Shown piece after piece: positions 33,645 to 42,559 of a stretch of DNA of 64,000 bases. The notes beneath the pieces were generated by a model that saw only the letters and a list, made by a program, of their open reading frames with translations, ran no database searches and was not told the DNA's origin. Origin of the DNA: Hellea balneolensis DSM 19091. GTDB taxonomy: Bacteria; Pseudomonadota; Alphaproteobacteria; Caulobacterales; Maricaulaceae. Position 1 is the stretch's first letter; every line of letters starts with the position of its first letter. The stretch is taken from assembly GCF_000428525.1 (NCBI RefSeq), contig NZ_AUAC01000002.1, forward strand, positions 496,001 to 560,000, written 5' to 3'. The translations under genes were made by a program, and so were the position numbers.

Positions 33645-35555
33645 ATGAACCGCAGTTTTTTCAAATTTTGCAGCGCCATAGCGGCGTGTCTTATTGCGCT
33701 GATTTTTGGCACAAACCCTGCGCAGGCTCAAACCTTCAGTAACACGTCTGATGCGACCATTGGCGATTCAACACGTTGCGGCAATACGAATGTGACGCGA
33801 ACCTTTAACGTCACCGGCATCGGCACCGTAAGTGATTTGAATGTCGGTTTTTTGGCGACTCATACATGGCGCGGCGACATTGTTGCCACCTTGCAATCAC
33901 CGGCCCCCACAGCGACAACCGTAACCCTTATTGAATCAGATACAGCCAATACCGGCAATGATGATGATTATAATATCTTAATGGATGACGACGCATCTGT
34001 CGCGATTAACACCGGTTCTGCGGATGGTCCTCATAATGTAAATGCGCCGCTTTATCAGCACACTGTTACACCTAGCAATCCGCTCTCGGCATTTACAGGC
34101 CAGAATGCAGATGGAACTTGGGTTCTGACGATGTGTGATGACTTTAATACAGAAAACGGAACTTTCTTAGAGGCCTCTCTTATTTTCTCTAACCCGACCG
34201 GCGCAGATCTATCACTTTCATCATCAGTATCTGACAGCTTCCCTGAAACCGGGGAAACGATTACCTTGACCTATAACCTCACCAATAGCGGCCCTTCGAC
34301 AACAACGGGCGTTACAGTGGATATCGACTTGCCGCCATTTCTGGACTTTACGTCTTCATCTGGAACGGGAAGCTATAATGAGGTCACTGGCATATGGACA
34401 ATTCCGGGGACAGCGGGACTGGGAACAACCTCAATCACGCTAACAGCTGATGTTATCTCGCAAAGCAGCGGCACAGTCACAGCGGAAGTCGCCTCTTCGT
34501 CCCAAACTGACTCAGACTCTACTCCAGGCAATAATGACACCGGAGAAGATGATTATGACAGCACAACAATTTTTGTGCAGCCCCCGCCAACACCGCCCGC
34601 GATGAGCTGCCCGGCTGTTGATCAGTTCGTTCATGCATGGGACGCACCCGGAGGGACAAATGGTTGGAACTCAGGTGATATAACAAATAGCTACACTGCC
34701 GCAGGTGTGCCTTTGACCTTCACTATTTCAGGAGACACCGCTAACCTCGGGCAAATAAACGGTGTGAACAGTCCTGTCACTCAAGACACATATTCAGGGG
34801 GGCTAAGCCCTGCAGAATTTAGTATAGGCTTTGGTGCAGACCATAATAATACGTCAGAAGAGCTAGTTGTTACATTAGATATCAATGGAGGGACAGGTGT
34901 TCAGGAACTGCAATTTGCTGCCTTTGATGTTGACCAAGGGGGCTGGACAGATCGGCTAACCGTTACTGGAGAACTCAACGGAACAACTGTGTTCCCAACC
35001 TTAACGCCTAGCGCAAGAAACTATATTGTAGGTAATTCTGCGATTGGTCAGAACGGAAACGCCGGAAATGCGGATGGTACAGGTAATGTGACCGTCACAT
35101 TCACTTCGCCTATTAATAGAGTGACTATAGCTTACGGAAACGATATTTCTGCGGGTCCTAACCCCGCCTTTCAAATCGTGGCTCTGCATAGTTTTACCAT
35201 GTGCCCTCGCCTACTTGCGAATGTGACAGCTGTCAAAACGGTTGAAGTCTATGACCCCGCAAGCGCAGGGCTTTATATGACGCCTGGCAATGAAGTTCTT
35301 TACAGAATTACAGTCAATAACGATGCCTCAGCCACGGCTCAAGCAGAAGACATAGACTTATCTGATACGCTGCCTGGAAATGTGCGATTTGTATCGGCGA
35401 CAACGACCGGCTTTACTGGCGGCTCATTTGGCTCACCGGCTCTGCCAGCCGCCAATACAGATTGTGATGGCGGGGCATGTGTGGTGCGTTTTTCCAATGC
35501 GACATTGCCTATTAACGCAACGGGTGAAATTCAGATTCGCGCCTTGATTAAGTAG
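33645..35555 (+). CDS. secreted protein with proprotein-convertase P domain and DUF11-like repeats
   Basis: From the ATG preceded by GGAGATCTAAA it has 636 residues. A signal peptide ends near AQAQ. Next comes a P/Homo B-like beta domain (about 30-180) with Leu/Val strands, an acidic DDDYNILMDDDA loop that may bind calcium, and the GTWVLTMCDD motif characteristic of P domains. DUF11-like segments follow: one at about 185-290 (typical TYNLTNSGPSTTT) and one at the C-terminus (RITVNNDAS). A middle jelly-roll-like region with DVNGWTDRL lies between them. No protease domain, sorting signal or membrane anchor is seen, so it is probably released or loosely surface-bound. Confidence 0.8.
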   Translation: MNRSFFKFCSAIAACLIALIFGTNPAQAQTFSNTSDATIGDSTRCGNTNVTRTFNVTGIGTVSDLNVGFLATHTWRGDIVATLQSPAPTATTVTLIESDTANTGNDDDYNILMDDDASVAINTGSADGPHNVNAPLYQHTVTPSNPLSAFTGQNADGTWVLTMCDDFNTENGTFLEASLIFSNPTGADLSLSSSVSDSFPETGETITLTYNLTNSGPSTTTGVTVDIDLPPFLDFTSSSGTGSYNEVTGIWTIPGTAGLGTTSITLTADVISQSSGTVTAEVASSSQTDSDSTPGNNDTGEDDYDSTTIFVQPPPTPPAMSCPAVDQFVHAWDAPGGTNGWNSGDITNSYTAAGVPLTFTISGDTANLGQINGVNSPVTQDTYSGGLSPAEFSIGFGADHNNTSEELVVTLDINGGTGVQELQFAAFDVDQGGWTDRLTVTGELNGTTVFPTLTPSARNYIVGNSAIGQNGNAGNADGTGNVTVTFTSPINRVTIAYGNDISAGPNPAFQIVALHSFTMCPRLLANVTAVKTVEVYDPASAGLYMTPGNEVLYRITVNNDASATAQAEDIDLSDTLPGNVRFVSATTTGFTGGSFGSPALPAANTDCDGGACVVRFSNATLPINATGEIQIRALIK

Positions 35556-35571
35556 CGTTCACTTTAGGCAA

Positions 35572-36024
35572 TCAATCGAAAGTATTGCTCTGATTTTGCA
35601 AGAGCTTTTCAGCACGCTTACGTGTTATTCCGCCATAAGCCCAGCGGATCATAAAAAAGACGATAAGAAATATAACAAGGATAAATCCTCCTAGAATTGC
35701 GCCTAGAAGCGCGGCCCCGTTTCCATCGAGTGATATTTCTCCAAAGGCGCCGCCTAAATAAGCCAGCCCAATCAAAGCGATATTTATGACGGCAAAAATA
35801 AGAAAACTCCTCGACGTCAGAGCTTTACGTTCGGCCTCATCGGGGCCTCGCTGTTCCCTTTTTATGAAAAGCTCGCCAATGATCATCGCGGCTAAGAAAG
35901 GCGCAATCACGGCCCCTGAACTTCCCGCCGAGGATATAAATGTTGATATTACGCCAAACAGAATAAGCATACCGACATAGGAAAGCGCGAAATAGAGAAG
36001 GTAACTACTCAAAGGACGGCTCAT
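35572..36024 (-). CDS. small integral membrane protein (ABZJ_00895-like)
   Basis: From the ATG at 36024, one base after the apt stop, it has 150 residues. About four hydrophobic helices are visible (near 12-32, 39-54, 72-90 and 100-125), separated by a charged loop with GPDEAERKAL. The pattern resembles the small four-helix proteins known as the ABZJ_00895 family, whose function is not known. A TTG fifteen bases upstream, inside apt, is not favoured. It is the last gene of the DUF1285-to-apt string and converges with the P-domain protein. Confidence 0.7.
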   Translation of the reverse strand: MSRPLSSYLLYFALSYVGMLILFGVISTFISSAGSSGAVIAPFLAAMIIGELFIKREQRGPDEAERKALTSRSFLIFAVINIALIGLAYLGGAFGEISLDGNGAALLGAILGGFILVIFLIVFFMIRWAYGGITRKRAEKLLQNQSNTFD

Positions 36025-36025
36025 T

Positions 36026-36553
36026 CTAATGTCCCTCAAATTTGACGAGGCTTGTTACAGGAATACCCATTCGCTCCAGTCTTTTAGTTCCGCCAAGCTC
36101 CGGCAAATCTATGACAAAGGCAGCACCGATTATGTTAGCTCCGGTGCGTTTTATGAGTTTGACTGTCGCTTCCGCTGTTCCCCCTGTTGCTATCAAATCG
36201 TCGATAATGACGACATTCTCGCCCTTGCGAATACTGTCCGCATGTATTTCGAGTGTGTCTTCGCCATATTCGAGCTGATAATCTTGCTCAAAGGTATCAA
36301 ATGGTAATTTCCCTTTTTTACGCACGGGCACAAAACCCGCGCCGAGCTCATAGGCCACAGCGGTTCCAAAGGTAAAACCTCTCGCCTCTATACCTGCAAT
36401 ATTATCAACGTCCTTATGCTTATAGGGTTCGGAAAGCTGTATCACCGCTTCCGCCAAGGCGCGCCTATTGGTCAGTAGCGTGGTAATATCACGATACATG
36501 ATCCCTGGTTTTGGAAAATCAGGAATGGTGCGAATGGCATCTTTCAGGTTCAT
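36026..36553 (-). CDS. apt: adenine phosphoribosyltransferase
   Basis: Apt converts adenine and PRPP to AMP in purine salvage. The 175-residue protein has the type I PRTase motif VVIIDDLIATGGTA near residue 120 and the apt-specific GIEARGFTFG block, with PDFPKPGIMYRDIT at the N-terminus. Length is standard. It starts four bases inside the GST gene end (ATGA). Cytoplasmic. Confidence 0.96.
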   Translation of the reverse strand: MNLKDAIRTIPDFPKPGIMYRDITTLLTNRRALAEAVIQLSEPYKHKDVDNIAGIEARGFTFGTAVAYELGAGFVPVRKKGKLPFDTFEQDYQLEYGEDTLEIHADSIRKGENVVIIDDLIATGGTAEATVKLIKRTGANIIGAAFVIDLPELGGTKRLERMGIPVTSLVKFEGH

Positions 36554-37194
36554 TGATTGACCTTATCTGTCTCAGGTAAAATATGGGTCTCTATGAAGGC
36601 TTCGGCTTCCCAATCCTGGAAGTCAGGATCTGCCATAAGTTCAGAAATATAAGTATCTGACCGTGCTGTTCTGGGCAAGTCATAGCTAGCAAAACGTGTC
36701 GCGGCAGGGGTATAAAAGGCATCCGCGATCGACCAGTCATTAAACAAAAATGGTCCGTCATGACGCGAAAGCAGATCATCCCAAAGGGCCACCATTTCAG
36801 CTGCATCATCTAGGCAGTTCTGCGGCACAGGCTTTGAGGTTCGGCGGCGCAAATTCATGGGGGCCTCATTGCGCAAGGCCTGAAATCCCTCATGCATCAA
36901 TTTTGTAACGCGCTGAGCCTCAGCCTTTTCTTTGGGATCTGTTGGCCAAAGATTTGGTACTGCTTTGGCGCAAAACTCCGATATAGCCAGACTGTCGGGC
37001 AGCATATCGTCATTGATTTGTAGAACAGGCACCGTGCCCGCATCCGTCAGAGCCAAGAGCTTGTCTTTATAACCGGGAATATCCAGATCAATCACCTGTT
37101 CTTCAAAGGGAAGTTCAGCTTTGCGCAGAACTAACCAAGGCCGAAGTGACCAAGAGGAATAATTATAATTTCCGATATAAAGTTTCAAAGACAT
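36550..37194 (-). CDS. glutathione S-transferase family protein
   Basis: The 214-residue protein has an N-terminal thioredoxin-like domain (about 1-80) with the SSWSLRPW region carrying the likely catalytic Ser, the cis-proline GTVPVLQ and the PDSLAI motif for glutathione, and a helical C-terminal domain with a conserved NDWSIADAFYTP N-cap. It looks like a beta/zeta-type bacterial GST; substrate unknown. It overlaps apt by four bases and follows cca by eight. Cytoplasmic stress or detoxification role is likely. Confidence 0.9.
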   Translation of the reverse strand: MSLKLYIGNYNYSSWSLRPWLVLRKAELPFEEQVIDLDIPGYKDKLLALTDAGTVPVLQINDDMLPDSLAISEFCAKAVPNLWPTDPKEKAEAQRVTKLMHEGFQALRNEAPMNLRRRTSKPVPQNCLDDAAEMVALWDDLLSRHDGPFLFNDWSIADAFYTPAATRFASYDLPRTARSDTYISELMADPDFQDWEAEAFIETHILPETDKVNQ

Positions 37195-37202
37195 AATAAA
37201 AT

Positions 37203-38435
37203 CTAACGATTAAGAAGCTGAAGCGCCATGAGAAGTTTTTCGCGGTCTGCCGTAAAACCGCTCCGCACCCACAGCGCTTTTAAGGCTTCAAGTTTTTTGC
37301 CCATTTGCGGACCGGGCTCCACACCCGCTTTTTTAAGATCTTTTCCGGTCAGCGGAAACTCCGGAGCTGTCCAGCCCATGGCCAAGTCAGCCAAACTCAT
37401 CCAACGCGAACTCAACAAAGCATCATCTTCGCCAGCGGCTCTTAACCGCGCACGATCAATGACAACCTGTTTTCCTGCTAGATAAATCGCCTTTAGTTTC
37501 TCTCGCTCCTCGGCATGCGGATCAAGCGCGGCTGAACTATCCGCCCATCCCCGCAAGCGCTTTGTCTCTTTTGTGCTCATTTTCAGGCGCTTGCAAAGCA
37601 GCGCCATTTGCAACGGCTCTCTTGCGCTCATCGCCATTAAGCGTAAAAGCGGGTCAGGCTCTATGGCTTCACGGCGTTCCAGCGCAACCATACGGGTCAG
37701 GCCATCGGCGTTACTGGCTTCGGGCAGTAGCGTGTCTAATATCTCATTGGTCAGCATGATGCCAACAGCGCGGGACGGGTCGCGCGCCAAAAGCATTTTC
37801 TTAAGCTCCGACCAAACCCGTTCCGCTGATAGTTTTTTAAGACCTTTGCGGTTTTCACGGCACGCTTTCAAAGCTTGCGCATCAACTTTGCCTTTGCCGC
37901 CATACCATGCTAAAAATCTAAAGAAGCGTAGGATGCGCAAATAATCCTCTTTCACGCGGTCCTCAGCGTTACCGACAAAACGGAATTTCATTGCTTTTAA
38001 ATCGTCCAAGCCTTGGCCTGTGGGATCAAAAACCGCTCCGCTAATATCCGCATAAAGGGCGTTGATCGTTAGGTCGCGGCGCTGCGCATCTTCCGCCCAG
38101 TCCTGCGTGAAGGCAACGACGGCGCGGCGGCCATCTGTCTCCACATCTTTACGCAGACTTGTAATTTCATAAGGGTGGCCCTCAATTATGGCGGTCAAGG
38201 TGCCGTGCTCAATTCCCGTAGGAATATATCTGATTTTAGCCGCATCAAGCGCCGCTGCTACGTCATTGGGCTTAAGCTTCGTCGCCAAATCAATGTCACC
38301 CACCTCAACGCCCATAAGCGTATTACGCACACAACCGCCCACAAATCGGGTGCTACCCTCAGGCAGCGCCTCAAATATGGCGGTGACGGCTTTATGCGTA
38401 AGCCAAGGCGTTGTTTTCGAGTCTATCGAGGTCAT
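37203..38435 (-). CDS. cca: CCA tRNA nucleotidyltransferase / poly(A) polymerase family
   Basis: The enzyme adds or repairs the CCA end of tRNAs. Class II nucleotidyltransferase motifs are visible: GGCVRN at 33-38 and the metal-binding Asp47 and Asp49 in VGDIDLAT, then DLTINALYADISG and the RRFLAWYGG-type neck region. The 410-residue length fits the alphaproteobacterial CCA enzymes. Poly(A) polymerase cannot be excluded by eye but is less likely here. It sits eight bases upstream of GST and 16 bases after the deacetylase gene. Confidence 0.9.
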   Translation of the reverse strand: MTSIDSKTTPWLTHKAVTAIFEALPEGSTRFVGGCVRNTLMGVEVGDIDLATKLKPNDVAAALDAAKIRYIPTGIEHGTLTAIIEGHPYEITSLRKDVETDGRRAVVAFTQDWAEDAQRRDLTINALYADISGAVFDPTGQGLDDLKAMKFRFVGNAEDRVKEDYLRILRFFRFLAWYGGKGKVDAQALKACRENRKGLKKLSAERVWSELKKMLLARDPSRAVGIMLTNEILDTLLPEASNADGLTRMVALERREAIEPDPLLRLMAMSAREPLQMALLCKRLKMSTKETKRLRGWADSSAALDPHAEEREKLKAIYLAGKQVVIDRARLRAAGEDDALLSSRWMSLADLAMGWTAPEFPLTGKDLKKAGVEPGPQMGKKLEALKALWVRSGFTADREKLLMALQLLNR

Positions 38436-38451
38436 TGTGTATCTATGTAGA

Positions 38452-39366
38452 CTAGAGCCTCAAAGCGTCCATCGTTTTTTTACCCCAATTTCGATAAGCC
38501 TCGGGATAACCCGTATCTGTTATGCCTTGCTCTTGGGCCAGAACGGATAAAAGACTTCGGCTTCGCGTAGGTATTTTGGGCTCAAGCTTGTAAATAGGAT
38601 GAGAAAAAGCCTCTTTCGCATCAATCAAAGACCACCCCGCGTCTTTTAAAGCCCTCAGCGCATCATCTAAAAACAGGCCATTTAAGATATTATGATGTAT
38701 CAGCATAGAATGGGGGATATCAGCTTTGCCAATCTGCTTAGTTAAGCCTTGAAAATGCTCGGCCAAGGTCACCACTGCTTGCACGTAATAATCACGATAA
38801 GGGTCAAGGTCCGCATTTTTATCAGCCTTTAAACGGCTCTCAAGGCGACTTGTGATATACCAATCGACTGTATCAATTGTCACTGCGCCATTTTGGAAGC
38901 CATTTGCTCTCAGGAATTTGCGATATAATTCGATCTTCTCGGCAGACCCGCCTTCCGCTAAAAATGGAAAACGGAATATCTTCTCATATCCAGAATATTG
39001 TGACAGCAAATCATGATTTTTTAAAATATCGGCTTTAACCACGTCTGCGTCTTCATCACTTGAATTCAAATGCGAATAGGTATGGTTTCCAATCAAATGC
39101 CCTGCATCTGACCAACTCTTGACGACCTCATCCCCGAACATGCTGTCAATAAAGCGTCCGGTTACAAATCCTGCGGCCTTGTGATTGTGAGCGTCAAGAG
39201 CGGCCAAGATACGCTCATTTCGCTCTCGCGGGTTCAGGCGAACATTAAAGCCGATATTAAAATCATCCATTGTCACGGCAAGGCGCTTTGCAGGTTTAGT
39301 CACAACAGATGGCGCACAGCCGCCCAAAGCCAAAGCGCCTGTAATGAAATGACGTCTGCTTAACAT
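38452..39366 (-). CDS. polysaccharide deacetylase-like lipoprotein
   Basis: From the ATG at 39366 (a TTG upstream lies inside the Nudix gene) it has 304 residues. The N-terminus MLSRRHFITGALALGGC reads both as a Tat-like SRRHF signal and a lipobox with Cys17. The NodB fold follows: TMDDF with Asp34 and Asp35, the metal motif GNHTYSH, a FRFPFLAEG arginine-proline motif, and late HHNILNG. These support a zinc-dependent carbohydrate deacetylase anchored outside the cytoplasm. It sits between Nudix and cca, splitting genes usually adjacent in this class. Substrate unknown. Confidence 0.87.
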   Translation of the reverse strand: MLSRRHFITGALALGGCAPSVVTKPAKRLAVTMDDFNIGFNVRLNPRERNERILAALDAHNHKAAGFVTGRFIDSMFGDEVVKSWSDAGHLIGNHTYSHLNSSDEDADVVKADILKNHDLLSQYSGYEKIFRFPFLAEGGSAEKIELYRKFLRANGFQNGAVTIDTVDWYITSRLESRLKADKNADLDPYRDYYVQAVVTLAEHFQGLTKQIGKADIPHSMLIHHNILNGLFLDDALRALKDAGWSLIDAKEAFSHPIYKLEPKIPTRSRSLLSVLAQEQGITDTGYPEAYRNWGKKTMDALRL

Positions 39367-39373
39367 TTGGGCT

Positions 39374-39991
39374 CTAATACTCCGTTTCAAAGACAGCTTG
39401 GTAACTGCGTTGATAGAGTCGGTACATTATCATCGCGGTCATGCCCCAAATGTTTCTATGCGTCCCATCAGGGCTATTATAAGGCATATCGTACAGACGG
39501 TGGTTTTTACCTTCGAAAAAGACGTCGCGCGGCACATGATTTTTAGGCTCCATCAGAAAAGATAAAGGCGTTTCAAACACGTCCTCCACTTCGCGCGGAT
39601 CGGGGATGATTTTCGCCTTGGGACTAACAATCCCAACGAAAGGCGTGACGCGATATTCACTCACAGCGTTAAAGGATGGCAAGCGGCCTAAAATAGTAAT
39701 GTCGTGATCGCTTACGCCAATTTCTTCGTCTGTTTCGCGAAGTGCGGCTTGCAGAGCCGTTTCACCGGCTTCGCGCTTGCCCCCCGGAAAAGCAATCTGG
39801 CCGGGATGTTGCGGCATCGTCTGGGGACGCTGGGTGAGGATCACCTGCCACTCATGACGGAAGACCAACGGCATTAAAACAGAGGCCCCGCGCTGTCCCT
39901 TACGTTTGACTGCATCCGCCCCATCAAAAATCTCAATAGGCAAAAGACCTTTGCGCAGTTGGGCAATTATAGGATCAGAATCAAAGCTCAT
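39374..39991 (-). CDS. CoA pyrophosphatase-like Nudix hydrolase
   Basis: The 205-residue protein has a Nudix box, GGKREAGETALQAALRETDEEIG in essence, with its Glu residues for magnesium, and the upstream LTQRPQTMPQHPGQIAFPGG segment. The last matches the NuCoA motif LLTxRSxxLxxHxGQxxFPGG of CoA pyrophosphatases. It should hydrolyse CoA or related nucleotides to 3',5'-ADP and phosphopantetheine. It is seven bases after DUF1285, a common pairing. Confidence 0.92.
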   Translation of the reverse strand: MSFDSDPIIAQLRKGLLPIEIFDGADAVKRKGQRGASVLMPLVFRHEWQVILTQRPQTMPQHPGQIAFPGGKREAGETALQAALRETDEEIGVSDHDITILGRLPSFNAVSEYRVTPFVGIVSPKAKIIPDPREVEDVFETPLSFLMEPKNHVPRDVFFEGKNHRLYDMPYNSPDGTHRNIWGMTAMIMYRLYQRSYQAVFETEY

Positions 39992-39997
39992 GACAGC

Positions 39998-40603
39998 TTA
40001 TACTTCATGCGCCCCTGCGGGGCCTAGCGGGAAAAATGTGCCACTAGCCCATATCCCGAGTTGTTTACCCTCATCTGTATCGCGTTCCACTGCATGCTCA
40101 ACCAATTCATAAAATACAGAACGCTTGAGTGATGCCTCTAAACGGCCTCTAATCGTCATAAAGGGAGCAGGCTCTAAAGTCTGAGGGTCAGTCTCAACAC
40201 GAATAGGGTGATCTGGCCCCGCCTCAACAACCTCATCAAGATTTGTGGTAAAGAATATACGCTGCGTCTCCCCCTCGCCTTCGATATCGGCACGAACGGC
40301 CACAAACGGCGCACGTTCAACCACAATCTTTATCTTCTCGACAGGCGTCACAAGATAGGTTTCGCCGTCCTCATCTTTGCGCAAAATCGAGGCAAAAAGG
40401 TCAATCAATCCCCGCCGCGTGAGAGGCGAGCCCTCATGCCACCAAGAGCCATCCACCTTGATGACCATATCCATCTCGCCGCAATAATCCGGATTCCATT
40501 TTTCGACAGGGCGCTGCCCATCCTCAGTATCCGCCAAAGCTTTCATTAAGTCCTGCAAAGAGAACTGCGACTTACCGCCATTTAACGTGTTTTCCATGGA
40601 CAT
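39998..40603 (-). CDS. DUF1285 protein
   Basis: The 201-residue protein matches the DUF1285 family by its PVEKWNPDYCGEMDMVIKVDGSWWHEG opening (seen as the shorter blocks PVEKWNPDYCG and DGSWWHEGSP), then RRGLIDLFASILRKDEDG, and the C-terminal SVFYELVEHAVE region. Function is unknown. It has no signal peptide. It is first in the minus-strand operon and divergent from moxR with 57 bases between, an arrangement recurrent in alphaproteobacteria. The third residue is another ATG, so the protein may be two residues shorter. Confidence 0.9.
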   Translation of the reverse strand: MSMENTLNGGKSQFSLQDLMKALADTEDGQRPVEKWNPDYCGEMDMVIKVDGSWWHEGSPLTRRGLIDLFASILRKDEDGETYLVTPVEKIKIVVERAPFVAVRADIEGEGETQRIFFTTNLDEVVEAGPDHPIRVETDPQTLEPAPFMTIRGRLEASLKRSVFYELVEHAVERDTDEGKQLGIWASGTFFPLGPAGAHEV

Positions 40604-40660
40604 TACCTTATGCTTATTCCATCACTTTTCAATACGTACTGATAATAACGGATTCCTTTA

Positions 40661-41665
40661 ATGAACATGCAAACCAACCTTACAGTTCCCGCAAATATCG
40701 AAAAAGCTGCGGCCAAAGCATCCGACCAACTCACCAAAGCCAAAGCGGAAATCGGAAGTGTTATCTTAGGGCAGGATAATGTGGTAGAGCTTTCCATTGC
40801 CGCCATGTTGTCAGGTGGACACGCATTACTTGTTGGCGTGCCGGGACTGGCGAAAACGCTTCTTGTTGAAACGCTGGGAACAGTTCTCGGACTGAATGAA
40901 AAACGTATTCAATTCACGCCGGACCTTATGCCCGCCGATATTGTTGGGTCAGAAGTTTTAGAGGAAACAGCCAAAGGCAAGCGTTCCTTCCGTTTTATTC
41001 CGGGACCTGTATTCTGTCAGCTCTTAATGGCGGATGAAATCAACCGGGCTTCACCACGGACACAATCGGCCTTGCTTCAAGCCATGCAGGAGCGCTTTGT
41101 CACTGTGGCTGGTCAACGCCATGATTTGCCGGCTCCTTTCCATGTCTTGGCTACTCAGAACCCTATCGAGCAAGAAGGTACATACCCCCTCCCCGAAGCG
41201 CAGCTTGACCGTTTTTTGTTTCAGATTGATGTCGGTTTTCCTGAGCTAGGCACAGAACGGGATATTCTGATCGGGACAACAGGCGCGAAGGATAATGTAG
41301 CCAAAAAAGTCATGACCCCCAAACAGCTTATGGATATGCAAAAACTTGTCCGTCAGCTTCCAGTTGGCGAAAAAGTCGTGGACGCTATTTTGGCGCTTGT
41401 CCGAAATGCACGCCCAGATCAAACGGCACTGAACGATATTAAAGAGACGGTCGCATGGGGCCCAGGCCCGCGGGCTGGTCAAGCCTTGATGTTGGCCGCA
41501 CGTGCGCGAGCTTTGATGGATGGCCGCCTATCACCGTCTATTGATGATGTACTGCACCTCGCTGCGCCCGTCCTTCAGCACCGTATGGCACTCACATTTG
41601 CGGCAAGGGCAGATGGTCAATCCATATCTCAGACCATCGCCAAACTGAAAGAAAGCATCGCTTAA
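40661..41665 (+). CDS. MoxR-family AAA+ ATPase
   Basis: MoxR ATPases are chaperone-like AAA+ machines that often act on von Willebrand-domain proteins. In 334 residues the Walker A is GVPGLAKT, Walker B LLMADEINRASPRTQ, sensor 1 VLATQNPIEQEGTYPLPEAQLDRF (split over conserved NPIEQEG and PLPEAQLDRFLF), and a C-terminal lid. It is cytoplasmic. It is the first of four genes that end at 47390; the DUF58 start is six bases after its stop. It probably remodels or activates the downstream VWA proteins, by analogy with MoxR-VWA systems. Confidence 0.95.
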   Translation: MNMQTNLTVPANIEKAAAKASDQLTKAKAEIGSVILGQDNVVELSIAAMLSGGHALLVGVPGLAKTLLVETLGTVLGLNEKRIQFTPDLMPADIVGSEVLEETAKGKRSFRFIPGPVFCQLLMADEINRASPRTQSALLQAMQERFVTVAGQRHDLPAPFHVLATQNPIEQEGTYPLPEAQLDRFLFQIDVGFPELGTERDILIGTTGAKDNVAKKVMTPKQLMDMQKLVRQLPVGEKVVDAILALVRNARPDQTALNDIKETVAWGPGPRAGQALMLAARARALMDGRLSPSIDDVLHLAAPVLQHRMALTFAARADGQSISQTIAKLKESIA

Positions 41666-41671
41666 AAACGA

Positions 41672-42559
41672 ATGGCTGCCCTCGCGCCCACACCGATTGA
41701 GCTTCGCCGTAGAGCTGAACAGCTCGCCGCAGGTTATCCGGCCCTCCAAGCCGAAGCCGAGCGCGTGGCTGCTGTTGTGGCGCAAGGCGTTCACGGACGC
41801 CGCCGCCCCGGCCAAGGCGAAACCTTTTGGCAATACAGAAATTACCAACCATCAGATTCTGCCAATCAGATTGACTGGCGACGTTCTGCGCGGGGCGATC
41901 AAGTTTATGTCCGCGAGAATGAATGGGAGGCCGCAAATACGGTCTATTTCTGGCGGGACGGATCCGAAGGTATGGAGTGGGCGTCTTCGAAAAAGTTGCC
42001 GACAAAGAGAAATCGCGCGTCCGTTCTGTGCATGGCTATGACATCCCTATTGATGCGGGCCGGAGAACGCTGCGCCGTCATGGGTGAAAGCGAACGCGCC
42101 CGCACAGGACGTGTCGGCCAAGAACGCATATCCCGCACATTGGCGCTTTCAGAGGGGCCTGTTCGCAATTTAGATGCCGACATCCCGGCTTTTGCAAGGC
42201 TTGTTATTGCATCGGATTTTCTTGACCCACCGGATATATGGCGCTCAAGACTGGCGCGGCTATCGGGACGTCCTGCAAAAGGTATCCTGCTACACGTCAT
42301 AGATCCCGCCGAATGCGAGTTTCCTTATAAGGGCCGCGTGCAATTACGTATTCCAGGCCTTTCAAAGTTAGAACCCATATTAGTCGGCCGCGCCGAGAAA
42401 GCCCGTGAGGATTATCAAGCCAAATTTGCGGCCCATTGCGAGGCGCTAGACCGCACAGCCTCTCGCTTAGGATGGCCTGTTATTCGCCACTACACAGATA
42501 AACCTGCCAATTCCGCGCTGACAGCTTTATATACGGCAATGGCTGGGCCGCAAATATGA
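41672..42559 (+). CDS. DUF58 protein, VWA-like fold
   Basis: This 295-residue protein is the DUF58 partner of MoxR ATPases. The family block HGRRRPGQGETFWQYRNYQ (41-59) is followed by IDWRRSARGDQVYVREN. The strand that usually carries the MIDAS motif DxSxS reads Asp96-Gly-Ser98-Glu-Gly100, so the second Ser is lost. The domain may therefore bind metal differently or not at all. No signal peptide or clear membrane helix is seen. Its end overlaps the next gene by four bases (ATGA). Confidence 0.9.
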   Translation: MAALAPTPIELRRRAEQLAAGYPALQAEAERVAAVVAQGVHGRRRPGQGETFWQYRNYQPSDSANQIDWRRSARGDQVYVRENEWEAANTVYFWRDGSEGMEWASSKKLPTKRNRASVLCMAMTSLLMRAGERCAVMGESERARTGRVGQERISRTLALSEGPVRNLDADIPAFARLVIASDFLDPPDIWRSRLARLSGRPAKGILLHVIDPAECEFPYKGRVQLRIPGLSKLEPILVGRAEKAREDYQAKFAAHCEALDRTASRLGWPVIRHYTDKPANSALTALYTAMAGPQI

